A stretch of DNA of 64,000 nucleotides from Desulfobacter postgatei 2ac9 (GCF_000233695.2 NZ_CM001488.1:78549-142548); one strand, 5' to 3'; positions 1 through 8,733 are shown, numbered from the stretch's first letter. Notes: generated by a model not told the origin, from the sequence alone. A program made the numbers and translations.

Positions 1-1310
1 GCGGCTTGCGCATCTTCCGGCGTCACTTCAATTACGCTGCTTTTTTCTATTATAAGATCAATGGCCTTTTTTTCAAGCTGGGTATGTTTATAATATTCAA
101 ACTGACGCTGGTCCAGGTTGAAAAAATTCTTGATGGCATCTTTTGTCGCACTCATGGCCTGAGCCATCTCTTCAAAGCTTGCATCAAGTTCTTCATCGCT
201 AAGCTCAATCTTCTCCTGGGCAATCATCTTATCCAGAATCAGGTGACGGCGGGCCTGCTTTTCAGCCACATACCTGTATTTTTCCTGCATAAGTTCCCGG
301 CTTAAGCCGACTTCTTCAAGGGAGGTATTGTTCTGGGAATAGGCCTGTTCCGTTTCGGAAATAATCCCGTTAAGTTCACCTTCAACCAGGGCTTGAGGAA
401 CTTCAAAGTCTATTTTTTCAAGGATTTGACTAAAAACCTGTTCGCTCATCTCATGCTTGACCCGCTGGGCAATACCCTTTTCCAGGTTATCCCGGATGGC
501 AGCTTTTACCTCATCAAGGGTTTTGTATTGTTCAAGGCCTTTTACAAGATCATCATTGGCTTCGGGCAGCACCTCTTCCTGGATCTCCTTAAGTGTAACC
601 TTATATTCAATGGTTTTTCCTTTCAGATTCTCATCATGAAAATCATCTGCGTAAACCACTTCAATGTCCAGATCCTGAACCGGAATGGCACCGATAAGTT
701 TTTCGGAAAATTCCTTAGGCAACGGCGCCATGTTAATAGCCGTAACATAATTTTCAACTTTAGGGGTATGCTCAAAGGGTTCGCCATTTAGAAAGCCTTC
801 ATAATCAATCAGAACAAAGTCGCCTTCTTTTACCGGACGGGCGTCTTCGACCTTCCGCTTTGTGGCCATGGTCTTTTGCAGCATATATATCTGGCTTTCA
901 ATCTCAGCCTCGCTTACTTCATAAAGTGTCTTTTTAATTTCAAGACCTTGGAAATCAATATCATCCAGTTGGGGTTTAACCTCCACAGTGATCTCAAATG
1001 CATAATCAGCATCCGGCTTGAGTTCCGGCGGATCAAGTTGGGGCCCGCCCACGATATCCAACTTATGATTTTCAACAGCTTCAATAAAAGATTCCTGGAT
1101 CAGGCGCGGGGCAACCTCGGCATGAACGTCTGCGGCAAACCGGTTTTCAAGCACTTTTCTGGGAACTTTTCCTTTTCGAAAACCTTTGATCTCGACCGTC
1201 TTTTTCAAATCGGCATAGGCTTTATCTAACTCTTTGGAAATTGTTTCCTTAGGGATTTCAAAAGAAAGCACTTTTTTAATACTGCTCTGATCTTCGATTT
1301 TTACCTGCAT
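1..1310 (-). CDS. tig: Trigger factor, peptidyl-prolyl isomerase chaperone (3' end cut by window edge)
   Basis: Ribosome-associated chaperone that binds nascent chains at the exit tunnel. The reading frame on the minus strand is open from ATG at 1310 to the window start (about 436 codons), close to the usual 430-450 residue length, so only a few C-terminal residues should be missing. The ribosome-docking signature GFRKGKVP is at residues 43-50. A PPIase FKBP-like middle domain (GDFVLIDYEGF region) and a helical C-terminal arm domain follow. The start is preceded by a 289-bp gap up to the tRNA gene. Identification rests on the signature and overall layout. Confidence 0.95.
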   Translation of the reverse strand, partial: MQVKIEDQSSIKKVLSFEIPKETISKELDKAYADLKKTVEIKGFRKGKVPRKVLENRFAADVHAEVAPRLIQESFIEAVENHKLDIVGGPQLDPPELKPDADYAFEITVEVKPQLDDIDFQGLEIKKTLYEVSEAEIESQIYMLQKTMATKRKVEDARPVKEGDFVLIDYEGFLNGEPFEHTPKVENYVTAINMAPLPKEFSEKLIGAIPVQDLDIEVVYADDFHDENLKGKTIEYKVTLKEIQEEVLPEANDDLVKGLEQYKTLDEVKAAIRDNLEKGIAQRVKHEMSEQVFSQILEKIDFEVPQALVEGELNGIISETEQAYSQNNTSLEEVGLSRELMQEKYRYVAEKQARRHLILDKMIAQEKIELSDEELDASFEEMAQAMSATKDAIKNFFNLDQRQFEYYKHTQLEKKAIDLIIEKSSVIEVTPEDAQA

Positions 1311-1599
1311 GATTTTGTCCTGTTTAATCCTGTTAATTGGCGTTTTTTCTTCAACGCACCTTCAAAAAATAATAATTGTACCCTAACTGATTCATTACAT
1401 GGCACAAACACTTTACACAAAGTTTATTAAGATACCCCGTCTTCATGGTGGTGTCAAGGAAATTGCCACGCCCCATAGATAGGCCAAGGCCTGTGCCATG
1501 TAGCGTTTGACTCCATTTCAAAATTATGGGACGGGGCTGACCGGCAAGATTGATCTTGATTTTTTTTATTCCAAATGATAAATGTTGTTTTTATTTTAT

Positions 1600-1676
1600 C
1601 GGGGCGTAGCGCAGCCTGGTAGCGCGCCTGCTTTGGGAGCAGGATGTCGGAGGTTCAAGTCCTCTCGCCCCGACCA
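1600..1676 (+). tRNA. tRNA-Pro (anticodon TGG)
   Basis: 77-nt cloverleaf with encoded CCA. The acceptor arm CGGGGCG (1600-1606) pairs with CGCCCCG (1666-1672), followed by discriminator A and CCA. The anticodon stem CCTGC/GCAGG (1627-1631/1639-1643) encloses a TTTGGGA loop with anticodon TGG at 1634-1636. The T arm contains GGTTCAAGTCC. The 3' half of this gene is the attachment site of the prophage that follows, and integration leaves the tRNA intact. Confidence 0.97.
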
Positions 1677-1677
1677 G
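1630..1677. repeat. attL: 3' half of tRNA-Pro
   Basis: Identical over 48 bp to 15762-15809. It covers the anticodon loop to the CCA end plus one base. The matching copy at the far end lacks the tRNA 5' half, as expected for tyrosine-recombinase integration into a tRNA 3' end. Confidence 0.93.
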
Positions 1678-1688
1678 CACGACTAAAG

Positions 1689-1719
1689 GCTTTCAGTGTT
1701 TTTGCTGAGAGCTTTTTTT
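1689..1719 (+). terminator. Rho-independent terminator downstream of tRNA-Pro
   Basis: Stem GCTTTCAG / CTGAGAGC (one G-T pair) with an 8-nt loop, followed by a run of seven T on the plus strand. It overlaps the last codons of the convergent integrase gene, so the phage supplies a terminator for the tRNA transcript. Confidence 0.6.
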
Positions 1720-2778
1720 ATTTTTGGTTGCGGATTCTGGTTGCGGGTTTTCATTTTTTGGCTCAAATCTCCCGGATATGGAATCCATAGCATTCTCTAT
1801 GGCACCATCCAGTTTATGAAGATATATTTCAGTTGTCCTAGATTCTGAATGACCTAAAATATTCTGAATCGTTTTCGTTGAAATTTTGGGGTTGTCAGCC
1901 AGGAGAGAAGCCATAAGGTGCCGCAAGGTATGAAATCCAAAAGAGGGATTTATTCCGGCTCTTATACAAAGCCCTTTCATGAATTTTGGGCGATGCTTAA
2001 AACGATCATTTGTTTTTTCATTGAAAAACACCCAAGAGTCTTGTTTCCGATTCTTCCACATTTTCCATAAGGTGAAATACAATTCATCGTTGATGGTAAC
2101 GGTAACAGCCTTGTATGATCCACCATAGGTTTTTCGGGTCCATTTGGTTAAGAGCCGTTTCTCAAAATTGATGTCTTCCCAGGTTAAGCGCAACACTTCA
2201 TCAATTCGGGCCAAAGTATGAAGCAGAACGATTAACAAATCTTTTTCATCGGTTTCCGGATTTGCAGCCAAAAGAAGTTTGATAATGTCCTGTTCCTGGG
2301 GGACTCGTTTCCGGGCTACGGAATGAGGAAGTTTTTCAATTTTTTTTACCGGATTTCGGTCAATGGATTCAAGAACATTTTCTGCATAACTGAACAAGGA
2401 CGATAATTCTTTACGGTGGACATTGTAATTATTATTGCTTGGACGGGCACCCAAATATTTCGCGATGATATCCGGGGTAATTTTTGAAATGGGAAAATCA
2501 TCACCACCAAGGAAACGACCGAAGGCCACAAAAACACTTTTTTTGTATTTCCATGTTTTTGAAACATGACGCCGTGATGAAAAATCAAGATACAAATTGC
2601 ATAGCGTCAAGTAACCCATGCCGGTTGAGATCGGAGCTTTTTTTAAATCTTCCTTTCTTTTTGCCCGAGCGGCCACCGCTTCCATCTTTGTCTTGAATCC
2701 CCTGGCCGCATAAATTTCGTTTTGATACTGAAAACTGTAGCACCAATGCTTCCGCGTCTTGTCCTTCCATAATCCCAT
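1693..2778 (-). CDS. int: Phage tyrosine recombinase / integrase
   Basis: 361-residue site-specific recombinase. The N-terminal part (MGLWKDKTRKHWCYSF) resembles an arm-site DNA-binding domain, the middle a SAM-like core-binding domain, and the C-terminal half is catalytic: Arg in the LLHTLARIDEVLRL segment, HTLRHLMAS (H-x-x-R) and the nucleophile Tyr in TTEIYLHKL. The gene ends 17 bp from the attL tRNA, the classical position of an integrase acting at that att site. Its first 194 bp overlap the upstream HTH gene in another frame. Inoviruses often borrow host XerCD, so an own integrase is a notable trait. Confidence 0.93.
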   Translation of the reverse strand: MGLWKDKTRKHWCYSFQYQNEIYAARGFKTKMEAVAARAKRKEDLKKAPISTGMGYLTLCNLYLDFSSRRHVSKTWKYKKSVFVAFGRFLGGDDFPISKITPDIIAKYLGARPSNNNYNVHRKELSSLFSYAENVLESIDRNPVKKIEKLPHSVARKRVPQEQDIIKLLLAANPETDEKDLLIVLLHTLARIDEVLRLTWEDINFEKRLLTKWTRKTYGGSYKAVTVTINDELYFTLWKMWKNRKQDSWVFFNEKTNDRFKHRPKFMKGLCIRAGINPSFGFHTLRHLMASLLADNPKISTKTIQNILGHSESRTTEIYLHKLDGAIENAMDSISGRFEPKNENPQPESATKNKKSSQQKH

Positions 2779-2941
2779 AAATTACCTCTTGTCTAAAGCG
2801 CCAAACCCCAATACCACCAGGCTTGAAGCCACCTAATTTTTTCACATGTTTATAAACGGTATTTTCTGAAATTTGTAATAATTCCGCGACATCGGAAGGG
2901 GTTAATAACTTGTTTCTGTTATGTTCAGGAGATTCTTTCAT
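2585..2941 (-). CDS. Excisionase-like helix-turn-helix protein overlapping int
   Basis: 118-residue frame with an N-terminal HTH_17/excisionase-type winged helix (LLTPSDVAELLQISENTVYK, then a GVWRFRQE wing), typical of recombination directionality factors. The HTH part ends near residue 55. The remaining codons run 194 bp inside the integrase gene in a different frame, and their Gly/Lys-rich translation looks non-conserved. Either the two genes are translationally coupled with a long overlap, or a frameshift has separated an HTH-integrase fusion. Starts at ATG 2941. Confidence 0.7.
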   Translation of the reverse strand: MKESPEHNRNKLLTPSDVAELLQISENTVYKHVKKLGGFKPGGIGVWRFRQEVIYGIMEGQDAEALVLQFSVSKRNLCGQGIQDKDGSGGRSGKKKGRFKKSSDLNRHGLLDAMQFVS

Positions 2942-2976
2942 CTTTCATCCTCGAAGCGCGGTTACAGTTCTATTAA

Positions 2977-3150
2977 TTATTTTTTCTTCTTTGAGAAATG
3001 CCCTTTGGCACAATCCGTACAGCAATAATGCAAATAGGTATTGTAATCAATTTTGCCTGTCATGTATTCATACTCAAGCTTAGTTATGCTGCTTTCACCG
3101 CTTTTCTTTACCAGACGGTAAAGGTGATTTTTCAATTCTCGTGGATTCAT
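2977..3150 (-). CDS. 57-residue Cys-containing small protein
   Basis: Short gene starting ATG 3 nt after the TraX-like stop codon and ending TAA. The translation is hydrophilic and begins MNPRELKNHLYRLVKK. It has a CCTDC cysteine cluster (LHYCCTDCAKGH) near the C terminus that could bind a metal, and a Lys tail. It shares the minus-strand operon direction and is tightly coupled to its neighbour, which supports a real gene. No function is recognised. Confidence 0.6.
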   Translation of the reverse strand: MNPRELKNHLYRLVKKSGESSITKLEYEYMTGKIDYNTYLHYCCTDCAKGHFSKKKK

Positions 3151-3153
3151 TAT

Positions 3154-3777
3154 TTATGTCGGGTATCTAATCGAATTGATGAGAATAATAATTAAAAAAT
3201 GACCAGGATAGGCCACATAATAAAAATACTTTTGAATCGTTTTAGGTATCCGGGGACCCTGGTGAAAGCTGGGGGAATACATGAGGGCAACGGAAACCGG
3301 ACCGAACAAAACATAAAGGGAGCCGGATAAATAATAAACAAAAACATAAAAGGCGGTCATCACGCCCAGGAGGATCCCCGGCCGAGGGTGCAAAAAATAA
3401 ATGGCAAAGACTATGAAAATATAGATTGATACGACATTGGAAAAGACAAGAAGCAGAGTCAAATAAAAAGCATGGAAGCCGTACCGCTCATAAAGGAAAA
3501 GAATAATCAAACCGAAAAGCAGGGTATACAGATCATTGAGCCTATGCAGATCCGGGAACAAGATATTAAAAAGCGGCTGAGTCACACAGGCACAAGTAAC
3601 CAGGGCAATAATATAAAGCTGAAGATCCTTGGTATATTTTAGGCCCTGGGTAATGAAGTAAGCAAACAAGGGAAAAGAAAGGGCACCCAGGGAGCGCATT
3701 ATAAATTCATATTCCGGGAAAAAGAAAATAGCTGAATGATCAATCGCCATTGTTATGAAGGCAATAAGCTTGATCAA
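3154..3777 (-). CDS. TraX-like integral membrane protein
   Basis: 207-residue polytopic membrane protein with about seven hydrophobic segments. It has the TraX-family N terminus (MIKLIAFITMAIDH followed by RSLGALSFPLFAYF). F-plasmid TraX acetylates the pilin N terminus, and TraX-family proteins are membrane acyltransferases. In a filamentous phage, a role in modifying coat protein or host pili/envelope is inference. The start overlaps the stop of the upstream 48-residue gene by 4 nt (ATGA-type). Confidence 0.8.
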   Translation of the reverse strand: MIKLIAFITMAIDHSAIFFFPEYEFIMRSLGALSFPLFAYFITQGLKYTKDLQLYIIALVTCACVTQPLFNILFPDLHRLNDLYTLLFGLIILFLYERYGFHAFYLTLLLVFSNVVSIYIFIVFAIYFLHPRPGILLGVMTAFYVFVYYLSGSLYVLFGPVSVALMYSPSFHQGPRIPKTIQKYFYYVAYPGHFLIIILINSIRYPT

Positions 3778-3920
3778 TTTTTAGAACCCAAGCTCATTGA
3801 ATATGTAATCAATCTAAAAATACAGAAAGAAAAGGCAATCGTAACAATGGGAATGCCGATATAAGTCACGATATCACCAATAAAAAGGGAAAGGTCAAAA
3901 CCTTCAGGTAAAGAAATCAT
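3774..3920 (-). CDS. Small single-span membrane protein (48 aa)
   Basis: Start chosen at ATG 3920 because GAGGT lies 8-9 nt upstream; a longer in-frame start at 3962 has no comparable site. Acidic N terminus (MISLPEGFDLS), then one long hydrophobic segment (IVTYIGIPIVTIAFSFCIF) and a basic/polar tail. It starts right after the preceding gene's stop. It resembles minor coat or morphogenesis proteins of filamentous phages in size and design, but no specific homologue is recognised. Confidence 0.6.
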   Translation of the reverse strand: MISLPEGFDLSLFIGDIVTYIGIPIVTIAFSFCIFRLITYSMSLGSKN

Positions 3921-3922
3921 TT

Positions 3923-4384
3923 TTAAAACCTCAAAGATAGGCCCAAAGCCAGGGCATTGCATGAAAGAGCACCAATGATCAAAGAAATACTCTTTGACAT
4001 TAAATCAGAGGTATCCGTGGTCTGAACGTAATCAACCCAGCCTGGATTTGAATCAAGATCCGCGACATCAACAACCGTACGCTGATAATAAGCTTTATTC
4101 ACCAAGTCAATCTGATTAGCATCCGATGTCATGTATGATTGTCCATCCACCATGAAATAAATTGACCCTGATTCAACCCGGTAAAGATCCACTGAACCAA
4201 TACTGGTGACGGCTGCATATGATTGAGTATTTGATAAAATTATTAAAAAAAACACGATGCCTATTGAATGAAAACGAGAAGAACCAATCCGAAGGGCTGA
4301 TATGATAGCACGAAGAATGATACCAAAAAGCAACGAAATAACTACAAGGCCAAAACCGTTACCAAATGCCTCTAAATCAATCAT
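3923..4384 (-). CDS. Membrane protein of unknown function (153 aa)
   Basis: It has two N-terminal hydrophobic helices (about residues 10-28 and 40-58), a roughly 70-residue polar domain probably facing the periplasm (SIGSVDLYRVESGSIYFMVDG) and a C-terminal hydrophobic segment. The gene overlaps the upstream stop codon by 1 nt and the downstream start closely, so it belongs to the phage morphogenesis operon. No family recognised; a minor virion or export accessory protein is possible. Confidence 0.6.
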   Translation of the reverse strand: MIDLEAFGNGFGLVVISLLFGIILRAIISALRIGSSRFHSIGIVFFLIILSNTQSYAAVTSIGSVDLYRVESGSIYFMVDGQSYMTSDANQIDLVNKAYYQRTVVDVADLDSNPGWVDYVQTTDTSDLMSKSISLIIGALSCNALALGLSLRF

Positions 4385-4725
4385 TATTTATATCCTAAAG
4401 ATTTCATTCTATCATCGTAAATTTCATCAAAAGATTCTGCATAACGTTCGCCCCTCACATCCATTAAATTAGAGCGGTATTCCTCTTTCATCAAAGGTTC
4501 ACGCCAAGTACCTTTGGAAGACTGCCAACGATTGAAAGAATTTTTAGCCGCAATTTCATTATCAGTCATACCGATATTTAAAAATTCTCGAATTTTGAAA
4601 TAGGCAAAAATAATAAAAATGAGAGAAACCATACCGAGAAGCATCACGGAAATATCATTCGCAATAAAACTTTGAAGTGAAATTGTAATACTATCAAAAA
4701 GTAAACTTATTAAATCAGTTTCCAT
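4384..4725 (-). CDS. Small membrane protein with charged cytoplasmic tail (113 aa)
   Basis: One transmembrane segment (about residues 24-44, SVMLLGMVSLIFIIFAYF) is followed by about 65 charged residues (REPLMKEEYRSNLMDVRGERYAE). It lies directly downstream of the coat-gene terminator and heads the distal small-membrane-protein cluster. The architecture is like phage assembly or accessory proteins. No specific family recognised. Confidence 0.55.
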   Translation of the reverse strand: METDLISLLFDSITISLQSFIANDISVMLLGMVSLIFIIFAYFKIREFLNIGMTDNEIAAKNSFNRWQSSKGTWREPLMKEEYRSNLMDVRGERYAESFDEIYDDRMKSLGYK

Positions 4726-4788
4726 AAAGCACCTTTAAAGCATGGTATCAAGCACATTATGTGCAGCAAATGGACATACCCAGAGAAT

Positions 4789-4822
4789 AAAGGGAAGGGG
4801 GAAAGAAATCCCCCAACCCTTT
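4789..4822 (-). terminator. Hairpin after the coat protein genes
   Basis: Imperfect stem AAAGGG-AAGGGGGA / TCCCCC-AACCCTTT with a 6-nt loop, immediately downstream of the second coat gene. There is no long T run on the minus strand, so it may be a partial terminator or an mRNA stabiliser. A strong hairpin after gene VIII is known in Ff phages. Confidence 0.65.
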
Positions 4823-4830
4823 AGATGAAA

Positions 4831-5058
4831 TTAACCTTTACCCATGGTACGCCGGATATATCTGTAGGCGAGGAAAGCAAGGTTAATGGTGACAAACGTG
4901 GTCAGGATAGTAAGAACCTGACTGTTAATGGTGGAAATGTCAAAGGCCGTCCAGAGATCAGCGACGGAAGGCGTGGCAAAAGACATACCAAACAGACCGA
5001 AGAAAGCGGAAAAAATGGACGCAGTGAAAAACTGTGAACGAGTGACGAGATTCTTCAT
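4831..5058 (-). CDS. pVIII-like coat protein, second copy
   Basis: 75 residues. A basic start (MKNLVTRSQ), a hydrophobic signal region and the cleavage-like site MSFA|TP leave a mature protein of about 47 residues. That has a short amphipathic N terminus, a membrane helix (QVLTILTTFVTINLAFLAY) and a basic DNA-facing tail RYIRRTMGKG. This is the inovirus major-coat layout. It is located 31 bp after a second, similar coat gene; which one dominates in the virion cannot be told from sequence. Confidence 0.75.
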   Translation of the reverse strand: MKNLVTRSQFFTASIFSAFFGLFGMSFATPSVADLWTAFDISTINSQVLTILTTFVTINLAFLAYRYIRRTMGKG

Positions 5059-5089
5059 AACAAAACTCCTTTTAAAAAATTAAAAAAAA

Positions 5090-5299
5090 TTAACGAAAAA
5101 CTTTAACAAGCAACCCAAGACCCACAACAATTATCAATATGGTGACAATGCCAGCCGCCGCCGTGTTAACGTCAGTTCTGATACCGTCAAACATATCTGA
5201 TGAAATTAAAGAGGTATATCCGGTTGTTGCCAAAGCACGACCAGTGATCCCAAAAAGGACCAAAGATACAAAGAAGAGGGTTCGCTTAAGAAAAGACAT
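5090..5299 (-). CDS. pVIII-like major coat protein
   Basis: 69 residues with a signal peptide ending GRALA, then a 44-residue mature chain: acidic/polar N terminus (TTGYTSLISSDMFDG), a hydrophobic helix (AAAGIVTILIIVVGLGLLV) and a short basic end KVFR. This is a textbook filamentous-phage major coat. The start overlaps the end of the secretin gene by 14 bp, so it was co-transcribed with the secretin before the IS insertion. Confidence 0.85.
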   Translation of the reverse strand: MSFLKRTLFFVSLVLFGITGRALATTGYTSLISSDMFDGIRTDVNTAAAGIVTILIIVVGLGLLVKVFR

Positions 5300-5943
5300 A
5301 GCGTATCACCTCACTATTAATTAATATGGAAACCGAAAATTGAATAGTTTCCTGATTATCAAGACCAGTCTTTAACCAACTTAAAGAGGACCTTGATACA
5401 CTTCCTTTGTTATACTTCAAACCGCCGATCAAGGTGGTTTCACCAGCCCGAAAAACAATCTGATTATCAATTTTACGAATAGATGTCCGCGGCTGCCTAA
5501 CAAGATGAGGTTCCGTTCCAACCTCAAGAAATTCAATCAAACTTTGAATACTTCCAGAAAATTGGGTTGAAATAATGTTCCCGGAAACAGACGGTTTAAG
5601 AGTTAAAATAAGACCGGAAGAAACAGTCCCGAATTCATAACCCTGGGCCACGGTATCAGAAGAATCATGCATAGAAGAAACGGTAATTTCCTTAACATAA
5701 GGAATTTTTTCAGAGACATCGAGTTCAGCGGTAGAACCGTTCATGACAGAAATCCGGGCAGATTGAAGGACAGAAAAATCTTTCAATTCGTCCAAGGATT
5801 CAACAACGGATTGAAGTGATAGGTGGCCACCGCCAAGATTCAGGGAAAAGCCGTCATCTGAACCAGTCGCAGAAAATTCAAAAGGATTATCATATAAATC
5901 AGACAAACTAACAGCCAACTGGGACCAATCAATACCATGCTTA

Positions 5944-7062
5944 AGTAGGTGGACAAATATAATTCCTGTATAATCTTGCTTTGCAACAAATCATTGTTTT
6001 TTTAAATTTGCATAGCAAGGATATCAGATGAGACGTACGGGTAAAAAATTTATTTCTCCAATTGAGCCGTTGGCATTAAAATGGCTGTCACTTATTGAAT
6101 TTTCGGATGAAGAGTCAAACCGTACTAAACTCAGGGCTCAAGCAATCCGATTGAGCAACTCTGGGTATAGTATCAGTCAGATTTCACAAATATGTTTGAC
6201 CACTCAGGAAACAGTTTCGAAGTGGATTGATGGATGGGAAAAATATCAATTTGACTCTTTAATTGATAAACCACGTTCTGGAAGAACGCCGCTGATCCAT
6301 AGTGAGATGCATGATGAAGTTATTGATATTGTGAAGAAAATCCAAGACAACTTAAAAGTGCCATTACTGAAATACAGGAAAATTTGGTAAAAAGTCAGCG
6401 TAAAAACCCTGAAACGGATTATAAAAAAAACTGCGTTGGTGTCGAGGACGGAAATCTCTCAAAAGCAAACGCAATGAGAACGAGTTCAGGGAAGCGCAAA
6501 AGGAAATTGAAATCTTGAAAGATGAAGATCAGGCAAATATCATTGACTTGTATTATTTTGATGAATCTGGCTTTACCGGCGTGCCTGAGATTCCATATGC
6601 CTGGCAAGATGAGGATGAGCAGCTTTTGCTTCCGAGTGGAAAAACCTCAAGAATCAATGTGTTGGGATTCTTGAATAAGCAAAATGATTTCTTTCCTTGC
6701 GTTTTTGACTGCTCAGTTACTTCAGATATTGTAACCGCCTGCTTTGATGCGTTTTCACGTTACATAACAAAAAGAACCATTGTTGTTCTGGATAATGCTC
6801 CAATACATCACAGCGCCATTTTTAAATCTCAAATTGGGACATGGGAAGAAAGAGGCCTTTTTCTATACTTTATCCCCAAATATTCACCGGAGTTGAATCT
6901 GATTGAAATTTTATGGAAACATATCAAGTACTTTTGGCTATCAACATCTGCTTATAAAGGATTTGAATTTTTGAAAACTGAGTTGAATAATATATTGGCA
7001 AGCGTCGGTAAGGAATTTACAATTTCGTTTTCTTAACCTGGATTTATATTTGTCCATGTACT
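5944..7062 (+). mobile_element. IS630-family insertion sequence (1119 bp)
   Basis: Terminal inverted repeats start AGTAGGTGGACAAATATAA on the left and AGTACATGGACAAATATAA on the right (reverse complement). They are flanked by the TA target duplication (5942-5943 and 7063-7064) typical of IS630/Tc1-mariner elements. It contains one degenerate transposase gene and sits in the phage secretin gene. Confidence 0.9.
6028..7036 (+). pseudogene. IS630-family DDE transposase, frame-disrupted
   Basis: The N-terminal 120-residue frame (6028-6390) holds the HTH domains (LSNSGYSISQISQICLTTQETVSKW, shown in two parts of the family motif). The C-terminal 173-residue frame (6515-7036) holds the DDE core: YYFDESGF, VVLDNAPIHHS and SPELNLIEILWKHIK. 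The parts are in different frames. The stretch between them needs more than one shift to restore, including one at the run of eight A near 6424, so this is probably an inactive copy rather than a single programmed frameshift. Confidence 0.85.
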
Positions 7063-7785
7063 TATATGTATGGCTGTCCTGAGACTCAAGAATCATGATA
7101 TCGAAAACAACAAGGGTAAGGTATGGATTATTCTTGAAGTAATCGTAGATGGTCAAATAAGTATAATAATCGGTATTGAATACGATCCGTGAAGAAAGTT
7201 CGTCATAAAAAGACTCCTGAACACCGAAAGAACTTAATAATTTTATCAAATTTTCCTGGATGCCCGGCATAACAACCTTCACATAAGCCGGGGAAGTCTT
7301 GCGGACGATCAACACCCCTTGTTTATATTTAAAAAACAAACCATGACTGATTTGCAAAGATTGTAACAAGGTTTTAAGAGTGCCATGGTAAGAAGGCATG
7401 GAAACTGTTTGAAACTTAGGTTCTTCTTTTTTCTTAGAAACAGGGCCAGCAGACGGGGACCCGGGAAGGGAAGAATCATTTTGTTCTATGTTCTGCTCGA
7501 CGGAACAACCGATATCAGCAACAATATTTATGCCCTGACCAATAAGAATCTGCAAAAAATCACAAAGTGAAACCGGAGCTATTAAATTAATAGAAACTTT
7601 AATATCGTCCGGAATTTTATCTAAATCATCATCAAATTTAATAAAATCCTTAACAAAAACATCCCTTATGCTGGACTTATTACGATGAAGGTCTAAAGGC
7701 TTATGCTCATCATAAACAGGCACTTTAAAAGAAGGTTGAACACAACCGGCACAAAAAATTAATGTCATTACAAGATAAAAATATT

Positions 7786-8733
7786 TCATTCAATCACCAG
7801 AACAGAACCGTCAATTTTTGATTTCAGAATTCTTTTTGAATTAATAATGCCAACGACTAAATAATCAGACAAAGAATCAGATTGATCCGAAGAAAAAGAA
7901 TCAGACGGCTGATCAAAGGTATCAGGCTGATCCAAAGAATCAGGCTGATCCGAGATATCAGGCTGATCAACTTCAAGAAAAGATTCTTGCCTTTTTTCTT
8001 CAATAGAATCCGCAATGGCCTGGGTACCGAAAAGGTCACCGCTTAACAGACTTGACTGACTTAAAAAATAAAGAAAAAGGCCAAGAACCAGGGGAATTGC
8101 GTAGAATATGGGATGCTTCAAAATATTGGCAGGTTTTTCAATGCCAATTTCTTTGGTACCATTTGTAAAATAACTTTTATAACATTTAAATATTTTGGGA
8201 TCATAAGTACAAGTTTTCTGACCAATTTGATCAAGAGTGGGGCCATAATAACAAAACCGAATATATTTTTTATTGATCAGGTTCCCAAACATATTCAATT
8301 TCTTATACCGATAGGTAAATTCAATCAGAGACCTGACAGAACTTTCAATACGTTCAACGTTTTGGGTTATAAGAATCAGGTCGACGCCCTGGTGACGGTG
8401 TTCACTTGCCCACTTTCCGAATTCTCTATTCTCTTTTTTCTGCCAATCCCGGGAATTAAAAAAATTCTGTGCCTCATCAATGATGATCAAATCCCCAGGC
8501 TTTATATGGTTCCAAAATTCAGTTACATGGTGTTCCTGAAGAGTAACAAGGTTTTCTTTAAGCTGGCTGTCATCCAGGTTAAGGAAATGCTTTATGATTT
8601 CCTGTTTTTCTTCCTGATCCGGACCGGAAATATTGGTCAAAATGCGCCGGCCCTGGGAAAGATTATCCAAAAGTTTACGCATGGCATCATAAGTTTTTCC
8701 GGCTCCGGGCAGGCCCTCGTAACAAGATATCAT
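7786..8733 (-). CDS. zot: Zot/pI-like phage assembly ATPase
   Basis: 315 residues. Inner-membrane motor that drives filamentous phage assembly and extrusion. Walker A GLPGAGKT is at residues 7-14, Walker B DLIIIDEAQ at 81-89, HRHQGVDLILITQN at 112-125, and one transmembrane helix at about 207-226 divides the cytoplasmic ATPase from a short periplasmic tail. The tail has a low-complexity run of DQPD/DS repeats (residues 256-290). The stop overlaps the secretin start by 4 nt, fitting their joint role in the export channel. Confidence 0.93.
   Translation of the reverse strand: MISCYEGLPGAGKTYDAMRKLLDNLSQGRRILTNISGPDQEEKQEIIKHFLNLDDSQLKENLVTLQEHHVTEFWNHIKPGDLIIIDEAQNFFNSRDWQKKENREFGKWASEHRHQGVDLILITQNVERIESSVRSLIEFTYRYKKLNMFGNLINKKYIRFCYYGPTLDQIGQKTCTYDPKIFKCYKSYFTNGTKEIGIEKPANILKHPIFYAIPLVLGLFLYFLSQSSLLSGDLFGTQAIADSIEEKRQESFLEVDQPDISDQPDSLDQPDTFDQPSDSFSSDQSDSLSDYLVVGIINSKRILKSKIDGSVLVIE

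Larger units (their letters stand above)
5286..7789 (-). pseudogene. Phage secretin (pIV-like), split by an IS630-type element
   Basis: Outer-membrane channel for phage extrusion. The 5' part (7789-7064) encodes a lipoprotein signal (lipobox FCAG|C), an N0-like domain (INLIAPVSLCDFLQIL), N1 and the start of the secretin core. The 3' part (5941-5286) encodes the secretin beta-domain (SGNIISTQFSGSIQSL, PRTSIRKIDNQIVFRAGETTLIGGLKYNKGS in two stretches). Removing 5944-7062 and one TA restores a single 460-codon frame, reading SHTYKHGIDWSQLAVSLSD across the junction. The start overlaps the Zot stop by 4 nt. No functional product is expected from the present allele. Confidence 0.92.

Noticed and set aside
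2998-3195. 65-residue plus-strand frame
   Set aside because: Antisense to the better-supported 57-residue minus-strand gene coupled to the TraX-like gene.
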